From Oscillatoria princeps RMCB-10 (GTDB lineage: Bacteria; Cyanobacteriota; Cyanobacteriia; Cyanobacteriales; Oscillatoriaceae), in the NCBI GenBank assembly GCA_019359235.1, contig JAHHHT010000002.1:248001-312000 (forward strand): a stretch of DNA of 64,000 bases, written 5' to 3'. How positions within the stretch are numbered: position 1 is the first letter of the stretch; each line of letters starts with the position of its first letter. A program made the translations under genes and the position numbers. Shown here piece by piece: positions 9,023-17,513 of this stretch. The notes below the pieces were generated by a model. The model was given only the letters and a program-made list of their open reading frames with translations, was not told the DNA's origin and did not search any database.

Positions 9023-10393
9023 ATGAAAAAAATCGACCTGGTGTTTAGAACGGTTGGAGAAAGGACATCTAAAATAGCCTTAGACCTGGCTGTCAAAAAT
9101 ATTGGCCCATCCGGGGTGCGGATTCTGGAAAATGTCAAACCCTTTTCCCTGGCTGTTCAGCAGATGCTGGCGGCTGAGTATGATTGCGATTTTGCCGTCT
9201 TCATGGATGCTGACTGTTTAATTCTGGAGGACATGAGGCCCTTCCTTCAAGAGAATACCCTCCCCTATGCAGACTGTTACGTTCTGGATAAATTTCGAGG
9301 TCACATTCATTGCGGCGTGCATATTGCTAGAATAGATGTGGTGCGAGCTATGCAAAAAGTAGGAGTGCCTCAAGACGACGCCAAATATGCGCTCAGACCT
9401 GAGTCCAGAATTCGCGACTTGGCTCTGGCCCAAATGGGGCTAGAGAAAGTGTTTAAGCCGTTTAAAATATATCACGATTATCTTCAATACTGCCGCGATA
9501 TCTTCGCTAAATACGCTCTCAGAGAGCTGCGAAGTCGCACGGACTACCATCAGGCAAAATTAACGGCTTGTCAAGAAACCTGGGAAATGCAAGAGGGCGA
9601 CCTAGATTTTCTGGTGGCTAACTGCGCGATAGCTTGGGCGAGAGAAACCGTTAAACTCAACGCCTCTACCCAGGAGATTTCTAAAGTCATTGAGGCTTTG
9701 CCTGACATTGCTGTTCGCCAGCTGCGGGAAAAGGGAATTGCAGAAAAAGGGCCTTTGACTTGGCAGGAGGTAGAGGAATTTTCCGCGAAAGTCAACCCGC
9801 CAAACCCTTTCAAGAGTGAATTCAAGAGTGAGCCGGTGAAAATTTTTGGCATCGGGCTGAGCCAAACGGGAACTAAGAGCTTGACTCAGGCACTCCACAT
9901 GCTGGGCTTCAATGTAGCGCACTGTCCCGATGACGAAATGACGCTGAAAGAACTGGCGGCGGGAAACTATAACTTTTCTATTTTAAAGGACATGGATGGC
10001 ATAGCGGATATAACCGTGGCTCCATTTTACGCTCAGCTGGATAAACTGTTTCCTGGAAGTAAATTTATCCTGACTGTGCGCGACAAAGAATCCTGGATGA
10101 AGTCGGTGGGAGACAACTTCGGAAAGCCCGTCTTTGAGGGATTGCCGAGCAATGAAAACACAATGCAGCTCAGAAGACAGCTGCGGGCTGCTGTTTATGG
10201 CAGCTACACTTTCCAGGAGGAGCAATTTTATCAGGCTTACGCTTCCCACTGCCAAAAGGTGACAGAATATTTTCAAAGCCGGCCAGAGTCCCTGTTAGTT
10301 CTAAATGTTTTTCAGGGAGAGGGGTGGGAGAAATTGTGCCCCTTTTTAAACCTGCCGGTTTTAGAGCGACCTTTTCCTTTAGTTGAAAAATAA
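9023..10393 (+). CDS. Glycosyltransferase-like and sulfotransferase fusion protein
   Basis: A 456-residue protein with two apparent modules. Residues 1-200 look like a GT-A-type nucleotide-sugar domain: KKIDLVFRTVGERT at the start, then a DxD metal motif at D62-A63-D64 in VFMDADCLI. Residues 270-456 resemble a P-loop sulfotransferase: FGIGLSQTGTKSL (from 275) is the 5'-phosphosulfate-binding loop binding PAPS, with the later VRDKESW (352-358) in the position of the 3'-phosphate motif. The likely role is making a sulfated sugar or polysaccharide, with both transfers in one chain (inference). A strong GGAGGAGG site lies upstream of the ATG. It is monocistronic and ends 33 bp before a miniature mobile element. 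The GT call is weaker than the sulfotransferase call. Confidence 0.7.
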   Translation: MKKIDLVFRTVGERTSKIALDLAVKNIGPSGVRILENVKPFSLAVQQMLAAEYDCDFAVFMDADCLILEDMRPFLQENTLPYADCYVLDKFRGHIHCGVHIARIDVVRAMQKVGVPQDDAKYALRPESRIRDLALAQMGLEKVFKPFKIYHDYLQYCRDIFAKYALRELRSRTDYHQAKLTACQETWEMQEGDLDFLVANCAIAWARETVKLNASTQEISKVIEALPDIAVRQLREKGIAEKGPLTWQEVEEFSAKVNPPNPFKSEFKSEPVKIFGIGLSQTGTKSLTQALHMLGFNVAHCPDDEMTLKELAAGNYNFSILKDMDGIADITVAPFYAQLDKLFPGSKFILTVRDKESWMKSVGDNFGKPVFEGLPSNENTMQLRRQLRAAVYGSYTFQEEQFYQAYASHCQKVTEYFQSRPESLLVLNVFQGEGWEKLCPFLNLPVLERPFPLVEK

Positions 10394-10426
10394 CGGCGCG
10401 AAAGTGTAAAATAAGCCCATCTCCTC

Positions 10427-10583
10427 GGGAGCATCCCATTTTTGTAAAGATTTTCACCCCCTCACCCCCCGCACCATTCGCCATGAAGGGAGAGGGGGGA
10501 AAAATAAAGAAAAGAATTCTCCCCTCTCCCCTTGTGGGAGAGGGGTTGGGGGTGAGGGGGATTGCAAAAATGGGATGCTACCC
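10427..10583. mobile_element. Miniature inverted-repeat element, copy 1, with 8-bp target duplication
   Basis: A 157-bp element bounded by inverted repeats starting GGGAGCATCCCATTTTTG, followed by C-rich arms that pair with each other, so the whole RNA or strand would fold into one hairpin. The host bases ATCTCCTC flank it on both sides (10419-10426 and 10584-10591), the footprint of transposition. It encodes no protein. The second copy is at 23605-23756. Confidence 0.85.
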
Positions 10584-10700
10584 ATCTCCTCTCTTCCTCT
10601 CTTCTACAGTCCCTTGGCGTCCTTGGCGTCTTGGCGGTTCATTAACAGACAGCCGGCAATAAAATCGAGTATAATCTTTTTGGCTTCTAGAGATTCTCCA

Positions 10701-12536
10701 ATGAAAGCAGACCTAGTTCTAAAAGTTGCCACAAACAACCCCGGTAAAGTGCCGGAAGCCGCATCGCTGAAGAAGCTGTGCGAGCGCCTGCTCAGCTACA
10801 TGTTGCGGAACAAGTCACCGCTATTTGCCGGCTTAGCCACGATTATTTGTCTTTCCTTTATTCAGATTATCATTCCCCAAATCACGCGCTATGTAATAGA
10901 TTCTATCATTCCAGCCAAACAATTCAATCTCTTGCCTTGGGTGGGGGCGGCGATCCTGATGATTTCGCTGCTGACGGGAGTTCTCAACTATTTCCGCAGT
11001 TACATGATGTCTGTGTTTGGACAGAGAACCATTGACAGCATCAGAAACGACCTGTACCAGCACCTGCAAAAGCTCTCAATCAGCTTCTTCAACAGCCAGC
11101 GGACGGGAGATTTGATGATGCGGCTGTCTCAAAATGTCAACACGGTCGGGAATTTGGTGACGGCTGACATTGCTGATATTTTGGCGGACGCTTTCATTTT
11201 TGTGGCGATTGTCAGCTATCTGATCGCCGCCGATTGGCAACTGTCCCTGCTTCTCCTAGTCACTTGGCCTTTAATAGTTTATCTCACTCAGATTTTTGGC
11301 CACTCTATGCGGGACGCTTACGGCGATGTGCAACTGCAAGCTGCGGCGGTCAACGATCACCTCCAAGATACCCTGTCGAATATCAATATTATCAAGTCTT
11401 TTGGCAACGAAAAATATGAAATTGACCGCTTTTCCGAGCGCAGCCGCAACTACATGGAAGCCAATATTAAGGCTGTTCGTCTTTGGTCTGTGTTTTTCCC
11501 GCTGATTGATATCCTGAACAATCTCGGCAATCTAATTGTTCTGGTTTTTGGGTCTTGGGAGGTGATGGTCGGTCGTTTGACTGTGGGCGAATTAGCGGCT
11601 TTTCTGGCTTACATCAGTCAAATGAACCAACCCATCAGGCGGTTCAGTAAGGTGGTTAATCTTCTGCAAAGAGTTGCTGTTGCCTTGGAGAGGATTTTTG
11701 AAATCCTTGATACCCAACCAGAGGTTGTCGAGAAGGAGGGTGCAGTTCACCTGACCTCGGTAAAAGGAAGCGTCAGGTTTGAAGGGGTTGACTTCGCCTA
11801 CAGCAGCGGGGAAAAGATTCTCGACAACTTTAACTTAGAAATTCAGCCGGGAATGACGGTTGCTTTAGTGGGTTCTTCGGGGGCGGGTAAAAGCACTGTG
11901 GCGAAATTAGCTGCTCGCTTTTATGACCCTGATAAGGGGCGGGTATTGATTGATGAATGCGATTTGCGAGACGTGACGCTGGAGTCGCTTCGAGAGCAGA
12001 TGGGAATTGTCTCGCAAGAAACTTTACTGCTCTACGGCACTGTGCGGGAGAATATTGCTTATGGAAAGCTAGACGCTACAGACGGGGAGATTGAAGAGGC
12101 TGCGAAAGCGGCTAACGCTCACGAGTTTATTGTCAGCTTTCCTGAGGGGTACGATTCAATCATTGGCGAGCGCGGAGTCAAGCTATCGGGGGGGCAGAGG
12201 CAGCGTTTGGCGCTCGCCAGAGTTTTGCTGAAGAACCCTGGAATTATTATACTGGATGAAGCGACTTCTGCGCTAGATACTGAATCTGAGCATCTGATTC
12301 AGGAGTCTCTGGCAAAGCTCTTTAAAGGGCGGACTTGTCTGGCAATCGCTCACCGGCTTTCTACGGTGCGGAGTGCCGATTTAATTGTTGTTCTGGAAAA
12401 GGGTCGGATTGTGGAAACCGGCACTCACGCAGAATTGCTCTCTCGCGGGGGGAGGTACGCCTATTTACATGCGATGCAATTTTTTAAAAAAGCCAGCGTA
12501 TTAGAGCCATCGCACTCAGCTAGCGGAGTGTTCTGA
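10701..12536 (+). CDS. ABC exporter, fused membrane and ATPase half-transporter
   Basis: A 611-residue half-transporter of the MsbA/LmrA/HlyB type. An exporter transmembrane domain with about six helices spans residues 35-330. An ATPase follows, with Walker A GSSGAGKST at 391-399, signature LSGGQRQ at 495-501, Walker B IIILDEAT (D519-E520) and switch IAHRLST. It should act as a homodimer in the inner membrane exporting lipids, peptides or drugs; the substrate is unknown. The frame is open further upstream to 10575, but that extension runs through a repeat and has no start signal, so the ATG at 10701 is preferred. Its last 21 bases overlap the convergent PAP2 gene. Confidence 0.93.
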   Translation: MKADLVLKVATNNPGKVPEAASLKKLCERLLSYMLRNKSPLFAGLATIICLSFIQIIIPQITRYVIDSIIPAKQFNLLPWVGAAILMISLLTGVLNYFRSYMMSVFGQRTIDSIRNDLYQHLQKLSISFFNSQRTGDLMMRLSQNVNTVGNLVTADIADILADAFIFVAIVSYLIAADWQLSLLLLVTWPLIVYLTQIFGHSMRDAYGDVQLQAAAVNDHLQDTLSNINIIKSFGNEKYEIDRFSERSRNYMEANIKAVRLWSVFFPLIDILNNLGNLIVLVFGSWEVMVGRLTVGELAAFLAYISQMNQPIRRFSKVVNLLQRVAVALERIFEILDTQPEVVEKEGAVHLTSVKGSVRFEGVDFAYSSGEKILDNFNLEIQPGMTVALVGSSGAGKSTVAKLAARFYDPDKGRVLIDECDLRDVTLESLREQMGIVSQETLLLYGTVRENIAYGKLDATDGEIEEAAKAANAHEFIVSFPEGYDSIIGERGVKLSGGQRQRLALARVLLKNPGIIILDEATSALDTESEHLIQESLAKLFKGRTCLAIAHRLSTVRSADLIVVLEKGRIVETGTHAELLSRGGRYAYLHAMQFFKKASVLEPSHSASGVF

Positions 12537-13256
12537 GGGCTGGGTGAGCCGGTGTGTTGCGGTGTTGACTTTAGATAAATTCGGCTTTAGCAGCAGGCGG
12601 ACTGCAATTGCCCAGGCTATCGAGAGCATCCAGCCGCCTAGAATGTCACTGGGAAAGTGAACTCCCAGATACATCCGCGTCCAGGCAATAGCTACGGCAT
12701 ATACGCTCCCGAAAATTACAGTCAGCCAGCACCATCTGCTCCCCCAAGTTAAAATTATCAAAGCGGCTACCAGGGTCATGCTAGACATGGCGTGACCGCT
12801 GGGAAATGCGTAATCCGACGGGTGTGGGTAGAATGACTCCCAGAGGTGGGGGCGCACTCGATGCATCACTAATTTTATGTTTTGGTTGATGATGGTGCTT
12901 CCGTACTGGGTGACGATCCAGTACGCAAGTGCTCGCCACCGGCGGCGCAGGAACAGCAGCAGCGCTACCGCAGCGATCAGCGGAAACATACCTTGAAACT
13001 GACCAAATTGAGTCAGCGTCGCTGCAAAAGCATTCAGTTGCGGCTGTTCTCTGGCGTGAATTGCCCCCAGTACGGACAGCTCCCACGGAAAGCCGCCTCG
13101 ATTTTTCCGCACTTCCAGTGCCAGCAGCTCAAACACCTGCAAAGGTAAATACACTCCTATCAATAGCGCCAGGAGTGAGCGCCAGCGAGCGAGGAGCAGC
13201 TCCTTGAAAAAGCTAGTGAAAAACTGGAGACGTTTCCCGAAATTGGATTTAGACAT
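12516..13256 (-). CDS. PAP2-family membrane phosphatase
   Basis: A 246-residue membrane protein of the PAP2 superfamily with KLVMHRVRP (motif 1), FPSGHA (motif 2) and TRMYLGVHFPSD (motif 3, with Thr in place of the usual Ser). At least five hydrophobic segments surround the motifs. It probably dephosphorylates a lipid pyrophosphate or phosphatidate at the membrane. The ATG at 13254-13256 is preferred over an upstream TTG at 13322 because the extension has no family character; no strong Shine-Dalgarno is seen for either. It overlaps the 3' end of the convergent ABC transporter gene by 21 bases. It is longer at both ends than the PAP2 protein at 981-1676 and only distantly similar to it. Confidence 0.88.
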   Translation of the reverse strand: MSKSNFGKRLQFFTSFFKELLLARWRSLLALLIGVYLPLQVFELLALEVRKNRGGFPWELSVLGAIHAREQPQLNAFAATLTQFGQFQGMFPLIAAVALLLFLRRRWRALAYWIVTQYGSTIINQNIKLVMHRVRPHLWESFYPHPSDYAFPSGHAMSSMTLVAALIILTWGSRWCWLTVIFGSVYAVAIAWTRMYLGVHFPSDILGGWMLSIAWAIAVRLLLKPNLSKVNTATHRLTQPSEHSAS

Positions 13257-13846
13257 TCGCCAAGCCAAACGAGATTGGGCGCACTTTTTGAGATGGGCGG
13301 GAATAGAACCCGAGGTTCCCAAAGACCGAATGTACCGGCTCTAACCGGCAACTTGTCCCAACGACCATCATACCTATCGCAGCCGGCGCTCGCAAGCTAG
13401 TGGCTCTCCCGGTGCTGGGACGAACCGACTTCTGTTGTCTAGCGGAAGCCACAGGAAAATCCCCAGTTCAGAAGTGGGGAATGGATATAGGGGTTTTCAG
13501 TTGGATGAAGTGCGCCCCAGAAACCCGGTTTCTTTAAGAAACCGGGTTTCTCAGTACCTGAATATGAAAAACGCTATATCTCGCACCGGCTCTTCACCCC
13601 ACCCCCTTTTCCCCCTCCCGGCTTTGGACAGGCGAGACGCCTGTCCAACGTCTCGCCGGCGCAGTGGGGGAGCCGGTGGAAAAAGCCCATAAAAGCTGAA
13701 AAACGACGAAAAGCCGGCTAAAGCTGCAATTAACCTGAATTTTTAGCGTTTTTCTCACTCAGACAGGCGCTCCTCTGTTTTTGGTTAAAGAATTTTAGAC
13801 TCACCGCCCCGCAGCAGCCAGCCGCCTAAATTCCCACTTTTACCCA
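13257..13846. other. Repeat-bearing intergenic region
   Basis: No gene is seen. The region carries a GAAACCC-family palindrome (13485-13579) and a GACAGGCGAGACGCCTGTC hairpin at about 13629-13647, of the same type as those near 25455 and 33552. The rest is unremarkable. Confidence 0.5.
13485..13579. repeat. GAAACCCGGTTTC interspersed element
   Basis: A near full-length copy of the family described at 61411-61514, with palindromic core 13519-13551, the CAGTTGGATGAA arm on the left and TATGAAAAACGCTATAT on the right. Confidence 0.8.
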
Positions 13847-13955
13847 GTGACTTTTGACCGGCACTTGCGTTAAACTACGGTAAGTCGAGCGAGATAGTGG
13901 ATTTAAGCGGCGAAAGGCCACAAAAGTCAAGAGCGAAGGCCCGCAAGCGGGCCTC
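13847..13955 (+). pseudogene. Truncated duplicate of the leader and 5' end of the gene at 24920
   Basis: The bases around TTAAACTACGGTAA and ATAGTGGA, and the next 35 or so, align with 24852-24957, which is the upstream region and first codons of the small membrane-protein gene at 24920. The shared part includes CCCAG, ACTTTT and the counterpart of the ATG, which here reads CGGCG, so it cannot be translated as that protein. Similarity fades at a GGCCCGC/GCGGGCC hairpin (13938-13953). It now lies about 130 bp upstream of a TauE/SafE gene and may supply its promoter (inference). Confidence 0.55.
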
Positions 13956-14078
13956 CCACTGCAGTTCCAGCAGGCTGCACGAGAGGGGTTCGAGCCGGCA
14001 AGCTCACCGCTAGCCAGAAAGCCAAAACCAACGCCCTGTTTTAGCTCACCGCACTTTACCCTGTATCAGGACAGCGAC

Positions 14079-14876
14079 ATGGACTATTTCTTCCTCCCCT
14101 TCCTCAGCTTTTTAGTAGGCATCATCGTTGGTTTAACTGGAATTGGCGGGGCGTCTCTCATCACCCCTATGTTGATTTTTGTGTTTCATGTTCCGCCTTC
14201 GATTGCTGTTAGCTCTGACGTGGTGGCGGCCACATTGATGAAGGTTATTGGCGGCGTAAAGCACTGGCGGCAGCAAACGCTTGACCCGCAAATTGTCAAA
14301 TGGCTGGCGTTGGGAAGTGTTCCCGGCTCGCTGACAGGGGTGGGGATTTTAGCCTTGATTAAGCAGAATGGGAATCTCGACCCCGATGGCATCCTGCTCC
14401 GCTCGATTGGGGTGGTGATGCTGCTTGTCGCCTTGTCGGCGATCGCACAATTCTTGCTCAAGACTTTTCTGCCGGAGTTGAATTTCCCCGAGCCGCCTAA
14501 GTTTGACTTAAAAACTAAGTCGGGTCGCCTGCTGACGCTGAGTGTGGGAGCGATTTTAGGCTGTGTGGTCGGCTTGACTAGCGTGTCTTCCGGTTCGATG
14601 TTCGCACTGGTGCTGATTGCCTTTTTCCGCCTGGACTCTCGCATGCTGGTGGGCACGGATATCGCACAGGCGGGTATTTTGCTGATTTTTACCTCTTTGG
14701 GACATCTCAGCCTCGGTACAGTCCACTGGAGTTTGGTGCTGCCGGTGTGGCTGGGGACGGTGCCCGGTGTGCTGGTGGGCGCTAAGCTCTGCAAAATCGT
14801 CCCTCAAAGCGGGCTAAAGTTTGTGATTTACACCCTTTTAGTGATGGTTAGCTGGAAGTTAGTGTATCAGGCGTGA
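14079..14876 (+). CDS. TauE/SafE-family sulfite or anion exporter
   Basis: A 265-residue polytopic membrane protein with about eight hydrophobic helices in two related halves. The family signature is in each half: GLTGIGGASLITPML near residue 20 and VVGLTSVSSGSMFALVL in the second half. TauE/SafE proteins export sulfite, sulfoacetate or other small anions across the inner membrane; the substrate here is unknown. AGGA lies 5-8 bases before the ATG. The spacer upstream carries the duplicated leader at 13847-13955. It is the first gene of the transport island, with a second, less similar TauE/SafE gene at 16673. Confidence 0.85.
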   Translation: MDYFFLPFLSFLVGIIVGLTGIGGASLITPMLIFVFHVPPSIAVSSDVVAATLMKVIGGVKHWRQQTLDPQIVKWLALGSVPGSLTGVGILALIKQNGNLDPDGILLRSIGVVMLLVALSAIAQFLLKTFLPELNFPEPPKFDLKTKSGRLLTLSVGAILGCVVGLTSVSSGSMFALVLIAFFRLDSRMLVGTDIAQAGILLIFTSLGHLSLGTVHWSLVLPVWLGTVPGVLVGAKLCKIVPQSGLKFVIYTLLVMVSWKLVYQA

Positions 14877-15089
14877 GCAGATCGGCTTTCAAGAAATAGC
14901 CGTTTTTATCCCTCTCACCGGCAGCTGCAGCCGACATGTACCTCTCTCACACATGAGGAACAATCCCACGCCACTCCATCCGAAAGGAACAGCGGCTTGA
15001 CCCTACCGGCTTACAATACGAGCGATGGCAGGTTGACGGGTTAATCGGTGAGCGACAGCGCACCAAAATCCTATCATTTAATAAATATG
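14877..15089. other. Intergenic, nothing recognised
   Basis: About 210 bp between the first TauE/SafE gene and the CadD pseudogene. No gene, repeat or clear terminator is seen. Confidence 0.4.
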
Positions 15090-15450
15090 ATAACAATCAC
15101 TCCCAGACTGGCAGGCTTACTGCTAGGAAATAGGGGAAGTAGATATTGATATTGTCTTTCACACCGACAACTTTTACGGCTGCCACTTTATAAGTTTGGG
15201 TATTTAAGACACCCTCTGGCGTCAGCGAGGGGGCGCTCTCTGGCGTGGCTTCCCCTCCCTCGGGCTTCCGCCCCACCGCGCCGGTGAAACCTCTGGGCTC
15301 CCAGAGCGGGCGCTGGCGGGGACCGGCTGGCGACCAGCTTTGGGGGCGCGGTGCTACAGCGCCACCGGCACCGGCAGGCAGCATGGAGGGCAGGACAGTC
15401 GCCGACTTGCGGCGGCGGCTTGGGCCAAAACAGCGGCGAGCTGCCGGTGG
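15090..15450 (-). pseudogene. Decayed CadD-family transporter gene
   Basis: On the minus strand, LNTQTYKVAAVKVVGVKDN followed by INIYFPYFLAVSLPV aligns closely with the centre of the intact CadD proteins nearby (LSPQTYNVAAV, then GGDNIGIYVPLF). A stop follows at once, and the shifted frame continues with VIVIIFI where the intact copies have AVILAVFF, so there is a frameshift. Further upstream, SRRRKSATV and GGAVAPRPQSW look like degraded FRRRHIV and GGLIVPRSW. It is inverted relative to the three intact copies. The C-terminal match is firm; the N-terminal match is tentative. It is GC-rich in the degraded half. Confidence 0.72.
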
Positions 15451-15501
15451 CAATTTAAAAGTGTGAATTTATACTGAAACTCGTAAGATTTGCCTATAAA
15501 T

Positions 15502-15530
15502 TTGACAAATTTACTAAATTTCGATAAAGT
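15502..15530 (+). promoter_or_regulatory. Candidate sigma-70 promoter upstream of cadD-type gene
   Basis: TTGACA at 15502-15507 and TAAAGT at 15525-15530 are separated by 17 bases. It lies in an AT-rich 340-bp spacer about 290 bp before the CadD-family gene, so it would give a long leader. A nearer promoter in the AT-rich stretch 15640-15720 is equally possible. Confidence 0.3.
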
Positions 15531-15821
15531 TACGGGCGATTAATTTCACATAATTCCGATTGGGCTACCGTTGTTTTTTACATAACATCCAGAAACCAAG
15601 GGAAAATCCATATAACTAAAATCCGATGCGCTTACAGGGGATTTTAAAATGTAAAAAAAATATAAAATTTTTACGAAATCCTACTTTTTAAGGTAAACCT
15701 AATATAAGGGTAGGGTGGCCGTGGAGCTTATCTTAACCACCAGCACACCTGGGTTTTGGAAAAGATGGGGGGAAATGAGGAGGTAGAGATTGGGGATGGG
15801 GCCAAATAAGGACAGACCGAA

Positions 15822-16520
15822 ATGAACGGGTTAATCACTGCAATCCCCACAGGGGTGGGAGCCTTTAGCGCCACCAACATCGACGATCTGGCAATCCTGC
15901 TGCTGTTTTTTTCGCAGGTGGGTGCTGGATTTCGCCGGCGGCACATCGTTGCCGGCCAGTATCTGGGCTTCGGTGCCCTGGTAGCCGCCAGTTTGCCCGG
16001 TTTCTTTGGGGGCTTAATTTTGCCGCAGCGCTGGATTGGTCTGCTCGGCTTAGTGCCGGTAACATTCGGTCTGAGCCGGCTGCTGAATCCGGACAGCGAT
16101 GCAGAGGAAGTTTCGCAAGAGACAGAGCAGTCTGAACGCTCTCCACTGGCCAGTTTTCTCTCCCCCCAAACTTGCAGTGTGGCTGCTGTTACGGTGGCCA
16201 ATGGCGGTGACAATATTGGTATTTATGTGCCGCTGTTTGCCAGCAGCGCCCTAGAAAGCCTTCTGGTAATTGTAGGGGTGTTCTTCCTGCTGGTTGGAGT
16301 TTGGTGCTACACTGCCTGCCAGTTAACCCAGGTGCCGGCTGTCGCAGATGCCCTGACTCGCTTGGGCAACACGCTCGTTCCTTTTGTCCTGATTGGGTTG
16401 GGGGTTTATATTGTGTTGAAAAGTCACTCTTTGAGCCCGCTATCTTTAGTTGCTAGCTGTCTTTGTTTGACGGGTCTGGTTATAATGAATGGCAAACCCC
16501 CTGAAGTGGAGAAGGATTGA
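15822..16520 (+). CDS. CadD-family cadmium resistance-type transporter, copy 1
   Basis: A 232-residue membrane protein of the Cad (CadD) family, with the N-terminal ATNIDDLAIL motif, FRRRHIVAGQYLGF, LPGFFGGLI and, after a short acidic loop (about 88-105), a second half starting FLSPQTCSVAAVTVANGGDN. CadD proteins were linked to cadmium resistance in Staphylococcus; cyanobacterial members are not characterised to my knowledge, and the two Asp residues in NIDD are plausible cation ligands (inference). About five to six membrane helices. The product is close to the copies at 21939 and 22643; most residues match the first of these. It is followed 152 bp later by a TauE/SafE gene. Confidence 0.85.
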   Translation: MNGLITAIPTGVGAFSATNIDDLAILLLFFSQVGAGFRRRHIVAGQYLGFGALVAASLPGFFGGLILPQRWIGLLGLVPVTFGLSRLLNPDSDAEEVSQETEQSERSPLASFLSPQTCSVAAVTVANGGDNIGIYVPLFASSALESLLVIVGVFFLLVGVWCYTACQLTQVPAVADALTRLGNTLVPFVLIGLGVYIVLKSHSLSPLSLVASCLCLTGLVIMNGKPPEVEKD

Positions 16521-16672
16521 AGCGGTCGCTCTGGCTGCTGCGCCGGCGCTCGCAGGGGCGACCGAACCGAAGGAATCAATCAGCAGCCAGAGCCTTAAAC
16601 CGGCTGCTGAATAAAAAGAAGCCAAACCACCTTGGTTATATTGATATGCATCTACAAACAAAGGAATGACCT

Positions 16673-17512
16673 GTGAACATTCTTGAATTTACCCTCCTAG
16701 TTTGGATTGGGTCATTTAGCGCCGGGTTTTTAGGGTCGCTGACTGGGTTAGGGGGTGGAGTCGTGATTGTGCCCCTCTTAACTTCAGTATTTGGAGTTGA
16801 CATCCGGTACGCCATTGGGGCTTCACTGGTGTCTGTGATCGCCACTTCCGCCGGAGCCGCCTCTGCCTACATAAAGCAAGGCTACACCAACCTGCGGCTG
16901 GGAATGTTTTTAGAAGTAGCGACGACAGTCGGAGCGATAATCGGAGCTTTAATTGCCACTTTTGTCTCAGTGAAAGCGCTGACGGTGGTGCTGGGCATTG
17001 TCCTGCTGTATTCAGCGTACCTGTCACAGCAGCCCCGACCTGATGAGTATTTTGACACTGACCCGCCTGACCCCCTAGTAGCTCAGCTCAGACTCAATGG
17101 CACTTACCCAACTGCCGATGGGGTGATGTCTTACCAGGTTCACGCTCTCCCGGTTGGGTTCAGTCTGATGGTGCTCGCTGGAGTGATTTCCGGGTTGCTG
17201 GGAATTGGTTCCGGTTCGCTCAAGGTACTGGCGATGGATCAAGCCATGCGCCTGCCGTTCAAAGTTTCCACAACCACCAGCAATTTTATGATCGGCGTGA
17301 CGGCGGCGGCGTCGGCGGGGGTTTACCTGGCGCGGGGCTATATCGATCCAGGACTGTCAATGCCGGTGATGTTGGGCGTAGTGCCAGGCGCTCTGTTAGG
17401 CGCGAAGGTCTTGGTGGGAGCTCAGACTAAGGTTTTGAGAATTATTTTTGGTTTCGTCCTGGCGGCAATGGCGTTTAAAATGGTTTACAACAGTCTGCAT
17501 GGGGGGCTTTAA
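16673..17512 (+). CDS. TauE/SafE-family exporter
   Basis: A 279-residue membrane protein with the TauE/SafE signatures GSLTGLGGGVVIVPLL (residues 22-37) and GVISGLLGIGSGSLKVLAM in the second half, joined by a hydrophilic loop with PRPDEYFDTDPPDPL. It starts with GTG, supported by AAAGGA about 7 bases upstream. It forms a tight operon with a DUF1634 gene (1-bp gap) and a glycosyltransferase gene. TauE/SafE and DUF1634 genes are paired in many bacteria, which suggests the two products work together in the membrane. Substrate unknown, probably a sulfur oxyanion or organosulfonate. Confidence 0.88.
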   Translation: MNILEFTLLVWIGSFSAGFLGSLTGLGGGVVIVPLLTSVFGVDIRYAIGASLVSVIATSAGAASAYIKQGYTNLRLGMFLEVATTVGAIIGALIATFVSVKALTVVLGIVLLYSAYLSQQPRPDEYFDTDPPDPLVAQLRLNGTYPTADGVMSYQVHALPVGFSLMVLAGVISGLLGIGSGSLKVLAMDQAMRLPFKVSTTTSNFMIGVTAAASAGVYLARGYIDPGLSMPVMLGVVPGALLGAKVLVGAQTKVLRIIFGFVLAAMAFKMVYNSLHGGL

Positions 17513-17513
17513 A

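Noticed and set aside
10575-10700. N-terminal extension of the ABC transporter
   Set aside because: The extra codons read through a CGCCAAG repeat, have no ribosome-binding site and no homology to exporter N termini; the ATG at 10701 fits the family.
13975-14000. tRNA-like T-arm (GGGGTTCGAGCC)
   Set aside because: No acceptor stem, anticodon arm or CCA around it; the flanking bases cannot fold into a tRNA.
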